Source: an uncultured Flavobacteriaceae bacterium
GTDB taxonomy: Bacteria; Bacteroidota; Bacteroidia; Flavobacteriales; Flavobacteriaceae
DNA: 60,612 nucleotides
Direction of reading: 5' to 3'
Assembly (NCBI GenBank): GCA_947489085.1
Contig: CANLCJ010000026.1
Location: forward strand, 1-60,612
Shown: positions 45,316 to 54,987 of the stretch, piece by piece
How the letters are laid out: each line of letters begins with the position of its first letter
Position numbering within the stretch: position 1 is the first letter of the stretch
Position numbers and translations under genes: made by a program
The notes under the pieces: generated by a model
The model's input: only the letters and a program-made list of their open reading frames with translations
Told to the model about the DNA's origin: nothing
The model's database searches: none

Positions 45316-46461
45316 TTACTGTACGAAATCCAAAACTTTTGAAATTACAAACTCCTGCTCTTCGTCTGTTAAAGTAGGATACATTGGCAAGCTCAAACAT
45401 TTTGAATAATACAATTCTGAATTTTTCAAATCTGCATCTTGATACCCTATTTTTTTATAATATGGCATGGTATGAACAGGTATATAATGAATTTGAGCAT
45501 AAATACCGTTTTCTCTTAAATATTCATAAAGAGCTTTTCTATTATTTACTTGAATAACGAAAAGATGATGCGCATTATATCTGTTATCAGGAAGCGATTG
45601 ATATTTTAACTTATTCTTAAAAGCTTCCTTATATTTTTTAGCAATATCATTTCTTTTCTTTACACCTTTTTTATTTTTTGCTAATTGCGTTATACCTAAA
45701 GATGACTGAATATCAGTTAGTCTGTAATTATAGCCTAAATCTTGCATTTCATAATACCAAGCGCCATGATTTTCAGACATATCATTCTTGGTAATACCAT
45801 GTGTTCTTAAGGAAAGTAATTTGTTATAAACACTTATATTGTTTGTGGTTATCATTCCCCCTTCACCGCAAGCTATGTGCTTGACGGGATGAAAAGAAAA
45901 CACACCAATATCAGCATAATTTGCATTACCACACATTTGTTTATCTTGTTTAGAATCTATAAAATACCCTCCCGGAGCATGGCAGGCATCTTCAATAATC
46001 CATAAGTTATGTTTATTTGCGAGCTCTTTAAACCCTTCTACATTAATTGGCAACCCTGCAAAATCCACCGGAATAATCCCTTTAAAAAAGTCTTTTGGCT
46101 TACTTTCTATTAGTTCTTGAGTTTTTTCTAAAGAAAGTAAATACGTGTCTGGATCAATATCTGCAAACCAAACCTCACCTCCTGCATACCTAATGCAATT
46201 GGCAGAGGCAGCAAAAGTTATAGGTGTTGTAATTACTCTATCTCCTGGTTTTACGCCTAATGCCAGTATGGATAGATGTAATCCAGCTGTAGCATTACTA
46301 ACAGCTACCGAATATTTACAATTTACATATTCAGAAAAGTTATTTTCAAACTTCTTAACCAAAGGACCTTGAGTCAAAAAATCTGACTGCAAAGTTTTAA
46401 CAACTGTATCGATATCATTTTGGTCAATATCTTGTCTACCGTAAGGAATACTTTTTCTCAT
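45316..46461 (-). CDS. pseC: UDP-4-amino-4,6-dideoxy-L-altrosamine transaminase
   Basis: PseC is a PLP enzyme that moves an amino group from glutamate to C4 of the PseB product. The 381-residue DegT/DnrJ/EryC1-type protein has YGRQDIDQNDIDTVVKTLQS at the start, VIEDACHAPGG (as IIEDACHAPGG) and the PLP lysine in FSFHPVKHIACGEGGMI (about 195). Its start shares bases with the pseB stop (TAATG), and pseF follows at once. Confidence 0.93.
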   Translation of the reverse strand: MRKSIPYGRQDIDQNDIDTVVKTLQSDFLTQGPLVKKFENNFSEYVNCKYSVAVSNATAGLHLSILALGVKPGDRVITTPITFAASANCIRYAGGEVWFADIDPDTYLLSLEKTQELIESKPKDFFKGIIPVDFAGLPINVEGFKELANKHNLWIIEDACHAPGGYFIDSKQDKQMCGNANYADIGVFSFHPVKHIACGEGGMITTNNISVYNKLLSLRTHGITKNDMSENHGAWYYEMQDLGYNYRLTDIQSSLGITQLAKNKKGVKKRNDIAKKYKEAFKNKLKYQSLPDNRYNAHHLFVIQVNNRKALYEYLRENGIYAQIHYIPVHTMPYYKKIGYQDADLKNSELYYSKCLSLPMYPTLTDEEQEFVISKVLDFVQ

Positions 46462-47480
46462 TATATCTCAAAAGTTGCATCTACATGTTCTTTTATCAAA
46501 TATCTTAAACTATCCACAGTTTCCCATTCTTCATTTTTACCTGAGTTGTAACTAAAACCTTGGGGTACTTTTACAGCACTAAAGGTCTCGATAAAATTAT
46601 TTAAATTCCACTGATGGGTAGCAGGTAATATCGCATAATATTTCCCTAAATCATAGGTGTAAAATGAATCTGAAGGTGTTATCATTTCTTCATGTACTTT
46701 TTCCCCTGGTCTTATTCCAACTACTGGCTTTTTACATTTTGGCCCAATCGCTTCGGCAACATCCATAATTTTATAAGAAGGTATTTTTGGCACAAAAAGT
46801 TCTCCTCCCCAAGCATGTTCAAGAGCATGCATAACCATTTCTACTCCTCCTTTTAAAGAAATATTAAAACGAGTCATTCTTTTATCAGTTATTGGCAGTA
46901 CACCTTCGTTTTTCTTCTTTTTAATAAAGAAAGGAATTACAGAACCATTAGACCCCATTACGTTACCATATCTTACTACAGAAAATCTAATTGGATTTTC
47001 CCCTTTGATATTGTTAGCAGCTATAAAAAGTTTATCCGACGTTAACTTTGTAGCTCCATAAAGATTTATGGGAGCACAAGCCTTATCTGTAGATAGCGCA
47101 ACAACTCTTTCAACATTAGTTTTAAAACATGCTTCAACAACATTTTCGGCTCCTCCTATATTTGTTTTAATACATTCATCAGGGTTATATTCAGCGATAT
47201 GAACATGTTTCATGGCAGCGGCATGAATTACATAATTTACATCTTGGAAAGCTCTTATTAATCTGTCTTTGTCCCTTACATCTCCAATAAAATATCTTAT
47301 CTGAGGAAATTTGTCGCTTGGAAATTCTTGAGCCATTTGAAATTGCTTTTGCTCATCTCTAGAATATACAATTAATCGTCTTACTTCAGGATTATTATTT
47401 AGTATATGTGTAATCAATGCCTTTCCTAAAGAACCTGTTCCTCCTGTTATTAGAATAGACTTATCTGTTAAATCTAACAT
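46461..47480 (-). CDS. pseB: UDP-N-acetylglucosamine 4,6-dehydratase (inverting)
   Basis: PseB converts UDP-GlcNAc to UDP-2-acetamido-2,6-dideoxy-L-arabino-hexos-4-ulose, the first step toward pseudaminic acid. The 339-residue protein has ILITGGTGSLGKALITHIL, AAMKHVHIAEYNP (the MKHV motif), STDKACAPINLYGATKL with the catalytic Tyr-Lys, and KMTRFNIS-like KRMTRFNIS. It starts 16 bp after the rfbD gene, whose C-terminus is missing. Confidence 0.95.
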   Translation of the reverse strand: MLDLTDKSILITGGTGSLGKALITHILNNNPEVRRLIVYSRDEQKQFQMAQEFPSDKFPQIRYFIGDVRDKDRLIRAFQDVNYVIHAAAMKHVHIAEYNPDECIKTNIGGAENVVEACFKTNVERVVALSTDKACAPINLYGATKLTSDKLFIAANNIKGENPIRFSVVRYGNVMGSNGSVIPFFIKKKKNEGVLPITDKRMTRFNISLKGGVEMVMHALEHAWGGELFVPKIPSYKIMDVAEAIGPKCKKPVVGIRPGEKVHEEMITPSDSFYTYDLGKYYAILPATHQWNLNNFIETFSAVKVPQGFSYNSGKNEEWETVDSLRYLIKEHVDATFEI

Positions 47481-47496
47481 TATGTAATTTTTATTA

Positions 47497-48279
47497 TTAT
47501 TTTAATATTGAGTTTTTTGGTCTTTTAGCAAAAGTAACATATTTGTCAACCTTAACAAGATTAATACTATTAAACAGTTGATTCTTTTTCAGAATATATT
47601 CTGCAAACCCAAACCAAGTCATTATTTTATTATCGCAAAAATGGTGTATTCCATATTTTTCGTTTTTCTTTGTTATCAAATCGATAATAAACCTACTTAA
47701 ATTAATCGTATCTGTCGGGCAACCTATTTGCTCATCAGTTATATACATTTCTTTTTCTTTTTTAGCTTTTTCTAAGATGGCTCTATAAAAATTTTTTCCA
47801 TAATTTTTACTGTATAACCAAGACGTCCTTATTATAAAATAATTGTCTAAAACTTCTTCTATATTCCGTTCACCTATAAGTTTAGATTTACCATATTCGT
47901 TAATTGGATTAGGAGTATCTGTAACCAAATATGGCTCAGTTTTTTTTCCATCGAACACGTAGTCTGTAGAAATATGAATTAAAATAGTATCATATCTTCT
48001 ACACATCTTCGCTAAATTTTTAACACCAAAAGCATTAATTTGATATGCTATTTCAGGAGTTTTCTCGGCTTGCTCTACATTAGTGTATGCTGCGCAATTA
48101 ATACAATAGTCGAACTTATTTTCACTAAAAAAATCTTCTATCTCTTCAATATTAGTTATATCTAAATTTTGTTTAGTGCTGAATACAAAATCTAAGCCCA
48201 TGTTATTCTTAAAGAAAAGTTCTAAAATGGTTTTCCCTAACTGTCCATTTGCGCCTGTTACTAATATTTTTTTTTTCAT
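47497..48279 (-). CDS. rfbD: dTDP-4-dehydrorhamnose reductase, C-terminus shortened
   Basis: RfbD makes dTDP-L-rhamnose from the RfbC product with NAD(P)H. The 260-residue protein has ILVTGANGQLGKTILEL, NCAAYTNVEQAEKTPEIAY, STDYVFDGKKTEPY and YGKSKLIGE with the catalytic Tyr-Lys. It ends at FAKRPKNSILK; the family normally runs about 20-25 residues further after the RP-x-S motif. No leftover coding DNA exists, as pseB begins 16 bp on. Whether it is still active is unclear. Confidence 0.9.
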   Translation of the reverse strand: MKKKILVTGANGQLGKTILELFFKNNMGLDFVFSTKQNLDITNIEEIEDFFSENKFDYCINCAAYTNVEQAEKTPEIAYQINAFGVKNLAKMCRRYDTILIHISTDYVFDGKKTEPYLVTDTPNPINEYGKSKLIGERNIEEVLDNYFIIRTSWLYSKNYGKNFYRAILEKAKKEKEMYITDEQIGCPTDTINLSRFIIDLITKKNEKYGIHHFCDNKIMTWFGFAEYILKKNQLFNSINLVKVDKYVTFAKRPKNSILK

Positions 48280-48280
48280 C

Positions 48281-48823
48281 TTATATTATAAAGTCCTCTA
48301 AAGGTGGTAACATTATATCTTTTTTTGATATTGTTACATCACCAGAAATTTTCCAATCAATATTTAATGTTTTATCGTTATAAATAATCCCAGACTCAGA
48401 TATATTGTTGTAAAAATTATCACATTTATAAGAAAAAACAGTGTTTTCTTCTAAAACATGAAAACCGTGGGCAAATCCTCTAGGAATATATAATTGTTGA
48501 TGTTTTTCAGAATCTAGAATAATGGAATAATATTTCCCAAAAGTTTTAGAATCTCCTCTTAGATCTACTGCGACATCTAAAACACTTCCTTGTAAAACCT
48601 TAACTAATTTTGCTTGAGCATAAATACCTCTTTGCAAATGCAAGCCTCTAAGTACACCTTTTGAAGACCTTGATATATTATCTTGTACGAAATTTATGTT
48701 TTTTTTTATTAACTCTTTGAATATTATTTGATTATAACTCTCGTAAAAATAACCTCTCTCATCTCTGAAAACTTTCGGAGTTATTACAAAACAACCTTCT
48801 AAGTATGTTTCTTCTACAGTCAT
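48281..48823 (-). CDS. rfbC: dTDP-4-dehydrorhamnose 3,5-epimerase
   Basis: RfbC epimerises dTDP-4-keto-6-deoxyglucose at C3 and C5. The 180-residue cupin has GCFVITPKVFRDERGYFYES, FVQDNISRSSKGVLRGLHLQ with the catalytic His, and PRGFAHGFHVLEENTVFSYK. Length and motifs are those of the family. It lies 1 bp from both rfbA and rfbD. Confidence 0.96.
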   Translation of the reverse strand: MTVEETYLEGCFVITPKVFRDERGYFYESYNQIIFKELIKKNINFVQDNISRSSKGVLRGLHLQRGIYAQAKLVKVLQGSVLDVAVDLRGDSKTFGKYYSIILDSEKHQQLYIPRGFAHGFHVLEENTVFSYKCDNFYNNISESGIIYNDKTLNIDWKISGDVTISKKDIMLPPLEDFII

Positions 48824-48824
48824 C

Positions 48825-49685
48825 TTAATATTTAAGCTTCTCTAAATATTTACCATAGCCACTTTTGAGCAATGGTTTTGCTAATTTATGTAATTCTTCT
48901 CTATTAATATATCCCTTCTTATAAGCTTCCTCTTCAATGCATCCTATTTTTAGTCCTTGTCGCTCTTCAATAACTTGAACAAATTGTGACGCTTGCATTA
49001 AAGAAGTAAAAGTACCTGTATCTAACCAAGCTGTTCCTTTGTCTAAAATTTGAACAGTTAATTTTCCATCATTCAAATAAACTTTATTTATATCAGTTAT
49101 TTCTAGCTCACCTCTTTTGCTTGGTTGGATTGTTTTCGCTATCCCTACAACACTGTTATCGTAAAAATATATTCCAGGAACTACGTAATTAGACTTAGGT
49201 TTCAATGGTTTTTCTTCAATAGAAACAACTCTATTTTTATTATCAAATTCTACCACACCATAACGTTCGGGATCTTGAACGTGATACGCAAAAATAACAC
49301 CTCCATCTGGATTCTTATTGTTTTGAAGCATTTGACTCAAACCTGATCCATAAAAAATATTATCTCCTAATACTAAAGCTACAGCATCATTTGCAATAAA
49401 TTTTTCTCCTATGAGAAAGGCTTCAGCGAGCCCTCTAGGCTCTTCTTGAACTGCATACTCAAAATGGCACCCGTAGATAGAGCCATCTCCAAGAAGCTCT
49501 TTAAATCTAGGCAAATCGTTTGAGTTGCTAATTATTAGAATTTCCTTTATACCACAAGAAATAAGTGTAGATATAGGATAGTAAATCATAGGTTTGTCAT
49601 AAACGGGCATTAACTGTTTACTCAAAGCTTTCGTTAATGGATACAATCGTGTGCCAGATCCTCCTGCCAATACAATACCTTTCAT
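48825..49685 (-). CDS. rfbA: Glucose-1-phosphate thymidylyltransferase
   Basis: RfbA makes dTDP-glucose from glucose 1-phosphate and dTTP. The 286-residue protein has [20 protein letters not shown] with [22 protein letters not shown] as [10 protein letters not shown], and the C-terminal [12 protein letters not shown], the allosteric region of the short RmlA form. Its start overlaps the rfbB stop by 4 bp. Confidence 0.97.
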   Translation of the reverse strand: MKGIVLAGGSGTRLYPLTKALSKQLMPVYDKPMIYYPISTLISCGIKEILIISNSNDLPRFKELLGDGSIYGCHFEYAVQEEPRGLAEAFLIGEKFIANDAVALVLGDNIFYGSGLSQMLQNNKNPDGGVIFAYHVQDPERYGVVEFDNKNRVVSIEEKPLKPKSNYVVPGIYFYDNSVVGIAKTIQPSKRGELEITDINKVYLNDGKLTVQILDKGTAWLDTGTFTSLMQASQFVQVIEERQGLKIGCIEEEAYKKGYINREELHKLAKPLLKSGYGKYLEKLKY

Positions 49686-50692
49686 ACTTCTACGTATTTT
49701 TTAATATACCAATCTACTGTTTTTTCTATACCCGATTCAAAATTCTCTAATGCTTTCCATCCTAATTCACGCTCTATCTTAGAAGCATCTATAGCATACC
49801 GAAAATCGTGTCCAGGCCTATCCTTTACAAAGGTTATTTGATCTTTATAAGATGTCTTTTTAGGAACTTTCTCATCAAGTAATTTACATATATTTTCTGC
49901 GATATATAAATTATTACGCTCATTTCTACCACCTATGTTGTAAGTTTCACCTGCAATACCAAAGTTTAAAACCAATTCAATTCCTCTGCAATGGTCCTCA
50001 ACGTAAATCCAATCCCTTACGTTTTTCCCATCACCATAAATTGGAATGTTTTCTCCATTTAAAGCCCTTCTTATTATAGTTGGTATTAACTTTTCTTCAT
50101 GTTGTTGTGGTCCATAATTGTTTGAGCAGTTTGTTGTAACGACATTTAGCCCATAAGTATGAAAATAGCTCCTTGCCAAGAAATCAGATGATGCTTTAGA
50201 AGCGCTATATGGGCTATTAGGAGCGTACGCTGTTGTTTCTGTAAACAAACCTTTTCTACCTAAAGAACCATATACTTCATCTGTCGAAATATGTAGAAAG
50301 CGAGATAAACTATACTCTTTTTTAATCTTATGCGGTTCTAACAACCAATGGTTTTTGGCTGCATCGAGTAAATTAAAAGTACCTATTATATTTGTATTAA
50401 TAAATGCTTCTGGGCTGTCTATAGAATTATCTACATGGGATTCTGCTGCAAAATGAATTACATGTGTGAAATTGTGAGTTTTGAAAAGAGCTTCTATTAA
50501 CGCTCTATCGCAAATATCACCTTTTATAAACCTATAATTAAAATTGTTTTCTAAATTTATCAGATTAGACTTACTTCCAGCATACGTCAATTTATCTAAA
50601 TTGATAACGCTAACATTAAATTCTTTTTGAAGGAAGAAATTAATATAATTTGAACCAATAAACCCAGCACCTCCTGTTATTAGTATTCGCAT
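49682..50692 (-). CDS. rfbB: dTDP-glucose 4,6-dehydratase
   Basis: RfbB turns dTDP-glucose into dTDP-4-keto-6-deoxyglucose with bound NAD. The 336-residue protein has [50 protein letters not shown] and the catalytic [10 protein letters not shown]. It opens the rfb set, 6 bp after the Wzz-like gene. Confidence 0.97.
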   Translation of the reverse strand: MRILITGGAGFIGSNYINFFLQKEFNVSVINLDKLTYAGSKSNLINLENNFNYRFIKGDICDRALIEALFKTHNFTHVIHFAAESHVDNSIDSPEAFINTNIIGTFNLLDAAKNHWLLEPHKIKKEYSLSRFLHISTDEVYGSLGRKGLFTETTAYAPNSPYSASKASSDFLARSYFHTYGLNVVTTNCSNNYGPQQHEEKLIPTIIRRALNGENIPIYGDGKNVRDWIYVEDHCRGIELVLNFGIAGETYNIGGRNERNNLYIAENICKLLDEKVPKKTSYKDQITFVKDRPGHDFRYAIDASKIERELGWKALENFESGIEKTVDWYIKKYVEV

Positions 50693-50698
50693 TTCAAT

Positions 50699-51763
50699 CT
50701 AATTTAGCTTTTTCAAATATTTTCCAAGATTTAGCAATGAAAAGAAAAGTATTAAAGCAAAAAACAATTTTAATGGTAACACGTAAATATTAGATTTGTA
50801 CCAATCTTTCACAGCATACCCTGTTTTAGAAAATTTAGAAAAAACACTAACTAACTCTCGCTGATCAATTAGAAGACTGTCTAACGATCTTCTCTCTTTC
50901 TCATACTCTTCTTGCATTTTAAGCACGCTAAGTTCATCAATAAAAAGTCCTTTAGAGCCTGAAGCTGCAGTATAAATATTGGTTGAAGTTCCAGAGTTTT
51001 CAGATTTTTTAGATTCATTTATTCTTATTTTTAAAGATTGCCTAATTAAAGAATCTGCGACTGAAACTTGATTTTCTAAAAACTTCTCTTGCTTGCTCAA
51101 AATAAAGTTATTCTTATTAAGATTATCTTCTAAATATTTATTTTTTGACAAGATGTCTATTATTTTTATTTCTATTTTTTTGAAAACTGTTTTTTTTGAA
51201 GCAAATACATTTAGACTGTGAGTTTCAACATCTTCTACCGTTAAAGCGTCTTTGTATTTTTGATATGTCATTTGTAACTGAGAAATTGAATCAAGTTTCG
51301 AATAAAACTCTGAGAATTTTTTCACTATTTCATTATCGTTTAAAACAGGTTTAATTTCAAAACCTATTAAGGAAGATGCATCATTTTCATTAATATCGAA
51401 TCTTTTTGATAATTCTACACTATCTCTATCGATTGTAGCTAATTGATTTAATTCTAATATATTTTCATAAATTTGGTGGGCAGAACCAAACTTAGTTTTA
51501 AGTACCATGTTAGAGGTATATACTGGCGTCGATTTTCTCTCAATTAAGGATCCTATAACCACTCCTACAACAATTGCCCCTACATACCATACAAAACGCT
51601 TATAAAAATGCCCTAAAATAAGTATTAGTAGCTTAAAAATACCATTGAAAATATTTGCTATAAACTTGAAAAATCGGTCAAAAGCATTACCTATCAATTT
51701 AAATAATTGTCCCAAATCCACTTCTTCGGACTGTTGCGGCTGCTTTGGTAAATTTTCACTCAT
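50699..51763 (-). CDS. Wzz-like chain-length protein
   Basis: The 354-residue protein has a hydrophobic pair near residues 38-55 and 60-78, a long periplasmic part with coiled coils (about 95-325) and a C-terminal membrane helix (about 330-348), the two-helix layout of polysaccharide co-polymerases. There is no tyrosine kinase domain. It would set glycan length together with a Wzy protein. It lies between the DUF6909 gene and rfbB. Confidence 0.68.
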   Translation of the reverse strand: MSENLPKQPQQSEEVDLGQLFKLIGNAFDRFFKFIANIFNGIFKLLILILGHFYKRFVWYVGAIVVGVVIGSLIERKSTPVYTSNMVLKTKFGSAHQIYENILELNQLATIDRDSVELSKRFDINENDASSLIGFEIKPVLNDNEIVKKFSEFYSKLDSISQLQMTYQKYKDALTVEDVETHSLNVFASKKTVFKKIEIKIIDILSKNKYLEDNLNKNNFILSKQEKFLENQVSVADSLIRQSLKIRINESKKSENSGTSTNIYTAASGSKGLFIDELSVLKMQEEYEKERRSLDSLLIDQRELVSVFSKFSKTGYAVKDWYKSNIYVLPLKLFFALILFFSLLNLGKYLKKLN

Positions 51764-51771
51764 AATAATAA

Positions 51772-53460
51772 CTAATTAAATATCTGTTCTAAAATTGTTC
51801 GTGTTATGTGGTAAGTTGGTTTCACACCCGATGTTCCTAAGCCTCCAGAGGCTAGTGTGCTTCCTGTTTCTAAAGGGTTATCACTAGCGTAATAGGCATA
51901 TCTTACCTTAACGTCTTTTTTTATACTACCTCTTATTAAGGAAGCAGATTGTATCGCTTTTTGATAGTGGGCACCCTCCATCTCTAAGCCAATAACATTC
52001 CACGTGGACTCGTGGAAGAATTTTAAAATATCCTTATTTTGGAGCGAAGTTCCCAACACTGTTACCATTGCGCCTTCGTATACCGAAATACCTTCAAATT
52101 CTAAGTCGTTTTTACTTAACTCATTTGTAAAGGGATAATTATCTGCTGTACCTTCAAAAATGTGCGCAGAAGGAATCATAATGTCTCCTTTATTGCCTTC
52201 TAAAATTCCTGCCTTTCCCATTATAGAAATTGATCTTACGTCTAAATATGTCTTATCATTTTCACCATCAAAGGGCTTCAATAATTCGTCAATAGTTTCG
52301 TAGGCTTGCTCTCCAAAAGCATAATCCATGACCAATATAACAGGTTTTTTCGATTTTAATATCGTTTTATCGGTATTTATATCCAACTTGGAATGGTCTA
52401 GCTTTTCTGTATCAAAAATTTGAACGTCTATATTAGCGCCCGATTTGTCTTCAATGTAAAACATACCAGACTTTAAAGCTTCGTCTTTAACCTTTTGTCT
52501 TAGAGCTTTATTAGTATTATCACTAAGCATTTTGTACACTTCAAAAATATCGTGTTTTGCTGCCAACGTTTTTAACCCTGTTGGCGCAAACAAAACATTC
52601 ATAACACTGTGCATGTTAGCACTTATAATGTGTATAGGTCTGTCTATTAAATTGTGCTTATATAATACCTCTTTTACTGTATTTGCCCAAATACCTCCAT
52701 GTATGTGGTGCCCTATTTCCTCTCTCAATACGGGGCTAAAAGTAACCAGACGTTTGTGGTTAGATATATGTTCTTCTATGGCTTGTTTTCCTAACCAATA
52801 TACAATGTGCAGAAAGCGCTCTGGCTGAGAAGGCACTGCAAAATTATTGTATATAGCGCATATCTCGCTGAAGGTTCTACCCAAAATATTGGCTGCGTAA
52901 GAGATGGCTATTTCTCTTTCTTTCTGTTCTAGCTTTTTGGTACTTTTAACAACTTTCTCTAGTTTTTCCCAATCACGAGACGTTGCTCCTGCATCGTCTA
53001 TAATAACACTTTTACTTATTTTATGCGATTCTATAAATAAAAAAGTAAGATGCGTCATAATATCGTAAATATCAGATCGTCCTCTGGTAATCTCAATATT
53101 CATCTGCTCGTTATCGATACGGTAACAGTTACGACGCCGCTTTTCAGGAAGAATAGATGCAAAATGCGATTTCGAATAACCTTCGTCACTCGTTAGGTTA
53201 ATTATAGAACACTCTTCTATGCCTCTGGGTAATCTATCAATAACATAAAGTAACCCGTTTAATTCTACGCGTTCTTCTGCAATAGAGCCATAAATTTCTG
53301 GCCTTAACACCAATAATTCTTGTCGTAATGTTTCTCCAGAAACGCCCATAGGTTTGTAAAAACCACGGTTAAAAAGGTGTCGCATTGTAATATACATGCG
53401 CTCTATAGCACTGGAGCTTTCTTGTGCTCTGGTTCGTTTATATCTTTGGGTCTGTTTCAT
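51772..53460 (-). CDS. DUF6909 protein with nucleoside-phosphorylase-like C-terminus
   Basis: The 562-residue soluble protein starts with a helical part (about 1-250). Its last 190 residues show a pattern like purine nucleoside phosphorylase/MTAN proteins: ISIMGKAGILEGNKGDIMIP, VIGLEMEGAHYQKAI (compare V-D-M-E in nucleosidases) and YAYYASDNPLETGS. The family is known to me from Bacteroidota without a proven role. It lies 8 bp before the Wzz-like gene and 29 bp after the GH3 gene. Confidence 0.7.
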   Translation of the reverse strand: MKQTQRYKRTRAQESSSAIERMYITMRHLFNRGFYKPMGVSGETLRQELLVLRPEIYGSIAEERVELNGLLYVIDRLPRGIEECSIINLTSDEGYSKSHFASILPEKRRRNCYRIDNEQMNIEITRGRSDIYDIMTHLTFLFIESHKISKSVIIDDAGATSRDWEKLEKVVKSTKKLEQKEREIAISYAANILGRTFSEICAIYNNFAVPSQPERFLHIVYWLGKQAIEEHISNHKRLVTFSPVLREEIGHHIHGGIWANTVKEVLYKHNLIDRPIHIISANMHSVMNVLFAPTGLKTLAAKHDIFEVYKMLSDNTNKALRQKVKDEALKSGMFYIEDKSGANIDVQIFDTEKLDHSKLDINTDKTILKSKKPVILVMDYAFGEQAYETIDELLKPFDGENDKTYLDVRSISIMGKAGILEGNKGDIMIPSAHIFEGTADNYPFTNELSKNDLEFEGISVYEGAMVTVLGTSLQNKDILKFFHESTWNVIGLEMEGAHYQKAIQSASLIRGSIKKDVKVRYAYYASDNPLETGSTLASGGLGTSGVKPTYHITRTILEQIFN

Positions 53461-53489
53461 GTGTTTTAAAAAACGCTACAAATGTACTA

Positions 53490-54986
53490 TTATTTTCCTA
53501 TCGAAGCAGATAAGGCATCTGCAATCTTCCTGTCGTTAGATAGTCTTGGTATTTTGTTTTGTCCACCCAATTTTCCTATAGATTTCATATAAGTTTCGAA
53601 ACCATTTTTGGCAACACATGTTATTTTTAATTGCTGCAATACTTTTCCTTCTATTAAATCAAAATAGTACGTGTTTTGGTCTTGTAAGGATTGGTCTAAA
53701 CGCTGAGCCAATACAGACATATTTTCAGGTTCGTTTTCAAACTCTATAAACCACTCATGGTAGGGAAGTCCTTCCTGTGGGTTTATTTGGGGTGCTACAG
53801 TAAATTCAGATATTCTAATAGTGGTACCTTCTGTTGCTTCTTGCATGGCCTGCTCGACTTCTTTACCTATAACATGTTCCCCAAAGGCAGAAATAAAATG
53901 TTTTATTCTTCCAGAAACAATAACGCGATAGGGTTGTAGCGATGTAAATTGTACCGTGTCTCCTATATTGTAAGCCCATAAACCTGCATTAGTTGTTATT
54001 AGCATGACGTAGTTAATGCCTAAAGCCACATCTTTTATTGTAATGCGTTCAGGGTTCTCTTGGTAAAACTCGTCTGCTTTAATAAACTCGTAAAAAATAC
54101 CTGAGTTTAGTTGCAGTAGCATGCCTTTTTCATTTTGCTTGTCTTGAAATGCAAAAAAGCCTTCACTAGCAGGGTACAATTCTATGCTATCTACCTTGCG
54201 TCCTATTAAATTTTCAAACTTGGCGCGGTAGGGCTCGTAATTTACACCTCCAAAAATAAAAAGATCAAAATTTTTAAAAATCGCACCTATTTCCTGTCCT
54301 GTTTTTTGCTGAAGTCTTTCAAAATACATTTGCACCCAAGAGGGGATACCCGAAATAACCGTCATATTTTCTAGTAAAGTCTCCTCTACAATGGCGTCTA
54401 CTTTGGTTTCCCAATCTTCTATACAATTGGTTTCCCAAGAAGGCATTCTATTTTTCTGTAAATATTTTGGTACGTAATGTGCCACTATGCCTGAAAGTCG
54501 CCCCAATTGTACGCCATTTTTTTCGTGCATAACGGGACTGCCCTGCAAAAAAATCATTTTACCATCTATAAATTTTCGCTTGCCTGTCTCGTTAACATAC
54601 ATAAGAATTGCATTTCTAGCAGCTTCGATATGGCTAGGCATACTGTCTTTAGTAAGAGGTATATACTTTGCTCCAGAGGTTGTTCCTGAGGTTTTTGCAA
54701 AATAAAGTGGTTTGCCTGGCCAAAGCACATCTGCTTCTCCTGCCACCACTCGCTCTACATAATGCTTTAATTGCTCGTAATCTCTAACAGGAACTTGCTT
54801 GATATAATCTGCATGAGTTTTTATGTTATTAAAATCATGATCTTTACCAAAGGCCGTACTTGCGCCTTTTAAAATCAATTCATTAAAGACCCGCTCTTGT
54901 GTTTCGACAGGAGCGTTCGACCATTTTTCAATTTTTTTAGCAACATATTTTGCAAATGGCTTTGCTAATAATGATTTTATCGACAT
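53490..54986 (-). CDS. GH3-family acyl-acid amido synthetase-like protein
   Basis: The 498-residue protein is an adenylate-forming enzyme of the GH3 family. It has FAKTSGTTSGAKYIPLTKDS (about 106-125, the ATP loop), ELYPASEGFFAFQ and the C-terminal HVIGKEVEQAMQEA-type domain. In plants GH3 joins amino acids to hormones; bacterial members have no settled substrate. Its start lies 1 bp from the M23 peptidase stop, so the two share a transcript. Confidence 0.88.
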   Translation of the reverse strand: MSIKSLLAKPFAKYVAKKIEKWSNAPVETQERVFNELILKGASTAFGKDHDFNNIKTHADYIKQVPVRDYEQLKHYVERVVAGEADVLWPGKPLYFAKTSGTTSGAKYIPLTKDSMPSHIEAARNAILMYVNETGKRKFIDGKMIFLQGSPVMHEKNGVQLGRLSGIVAHYVPKYLQKNRMPSWETNCIEDWETKVDAIVEETLLENMTVISGIPSWVQMYFERLQQKTGQEIGAIFKNFDLFIFGGVNYEPYRAKFENLIGRKVDSIELYPASEGFFAFQDKQNEKGMLLQLNSGIFYEFIKADEFYQENPERITIKDVALGINYVMLITTNAGLWAYNIGDTVQFTSLQPYRVIVSGRIKHFISAFGEHVIGKEVEQAMQEATEGTTIRISEFTVAPQINPQEGLPYHEWFIEFENEPENMSVLAQRLDQSLQDQNTYYFDLIEGKVLQQLKITCVAKNGFETYMKSIGKLGGQNKIPRLSNDRKIADALSASIGK

Positions 54987-54987
54987 G

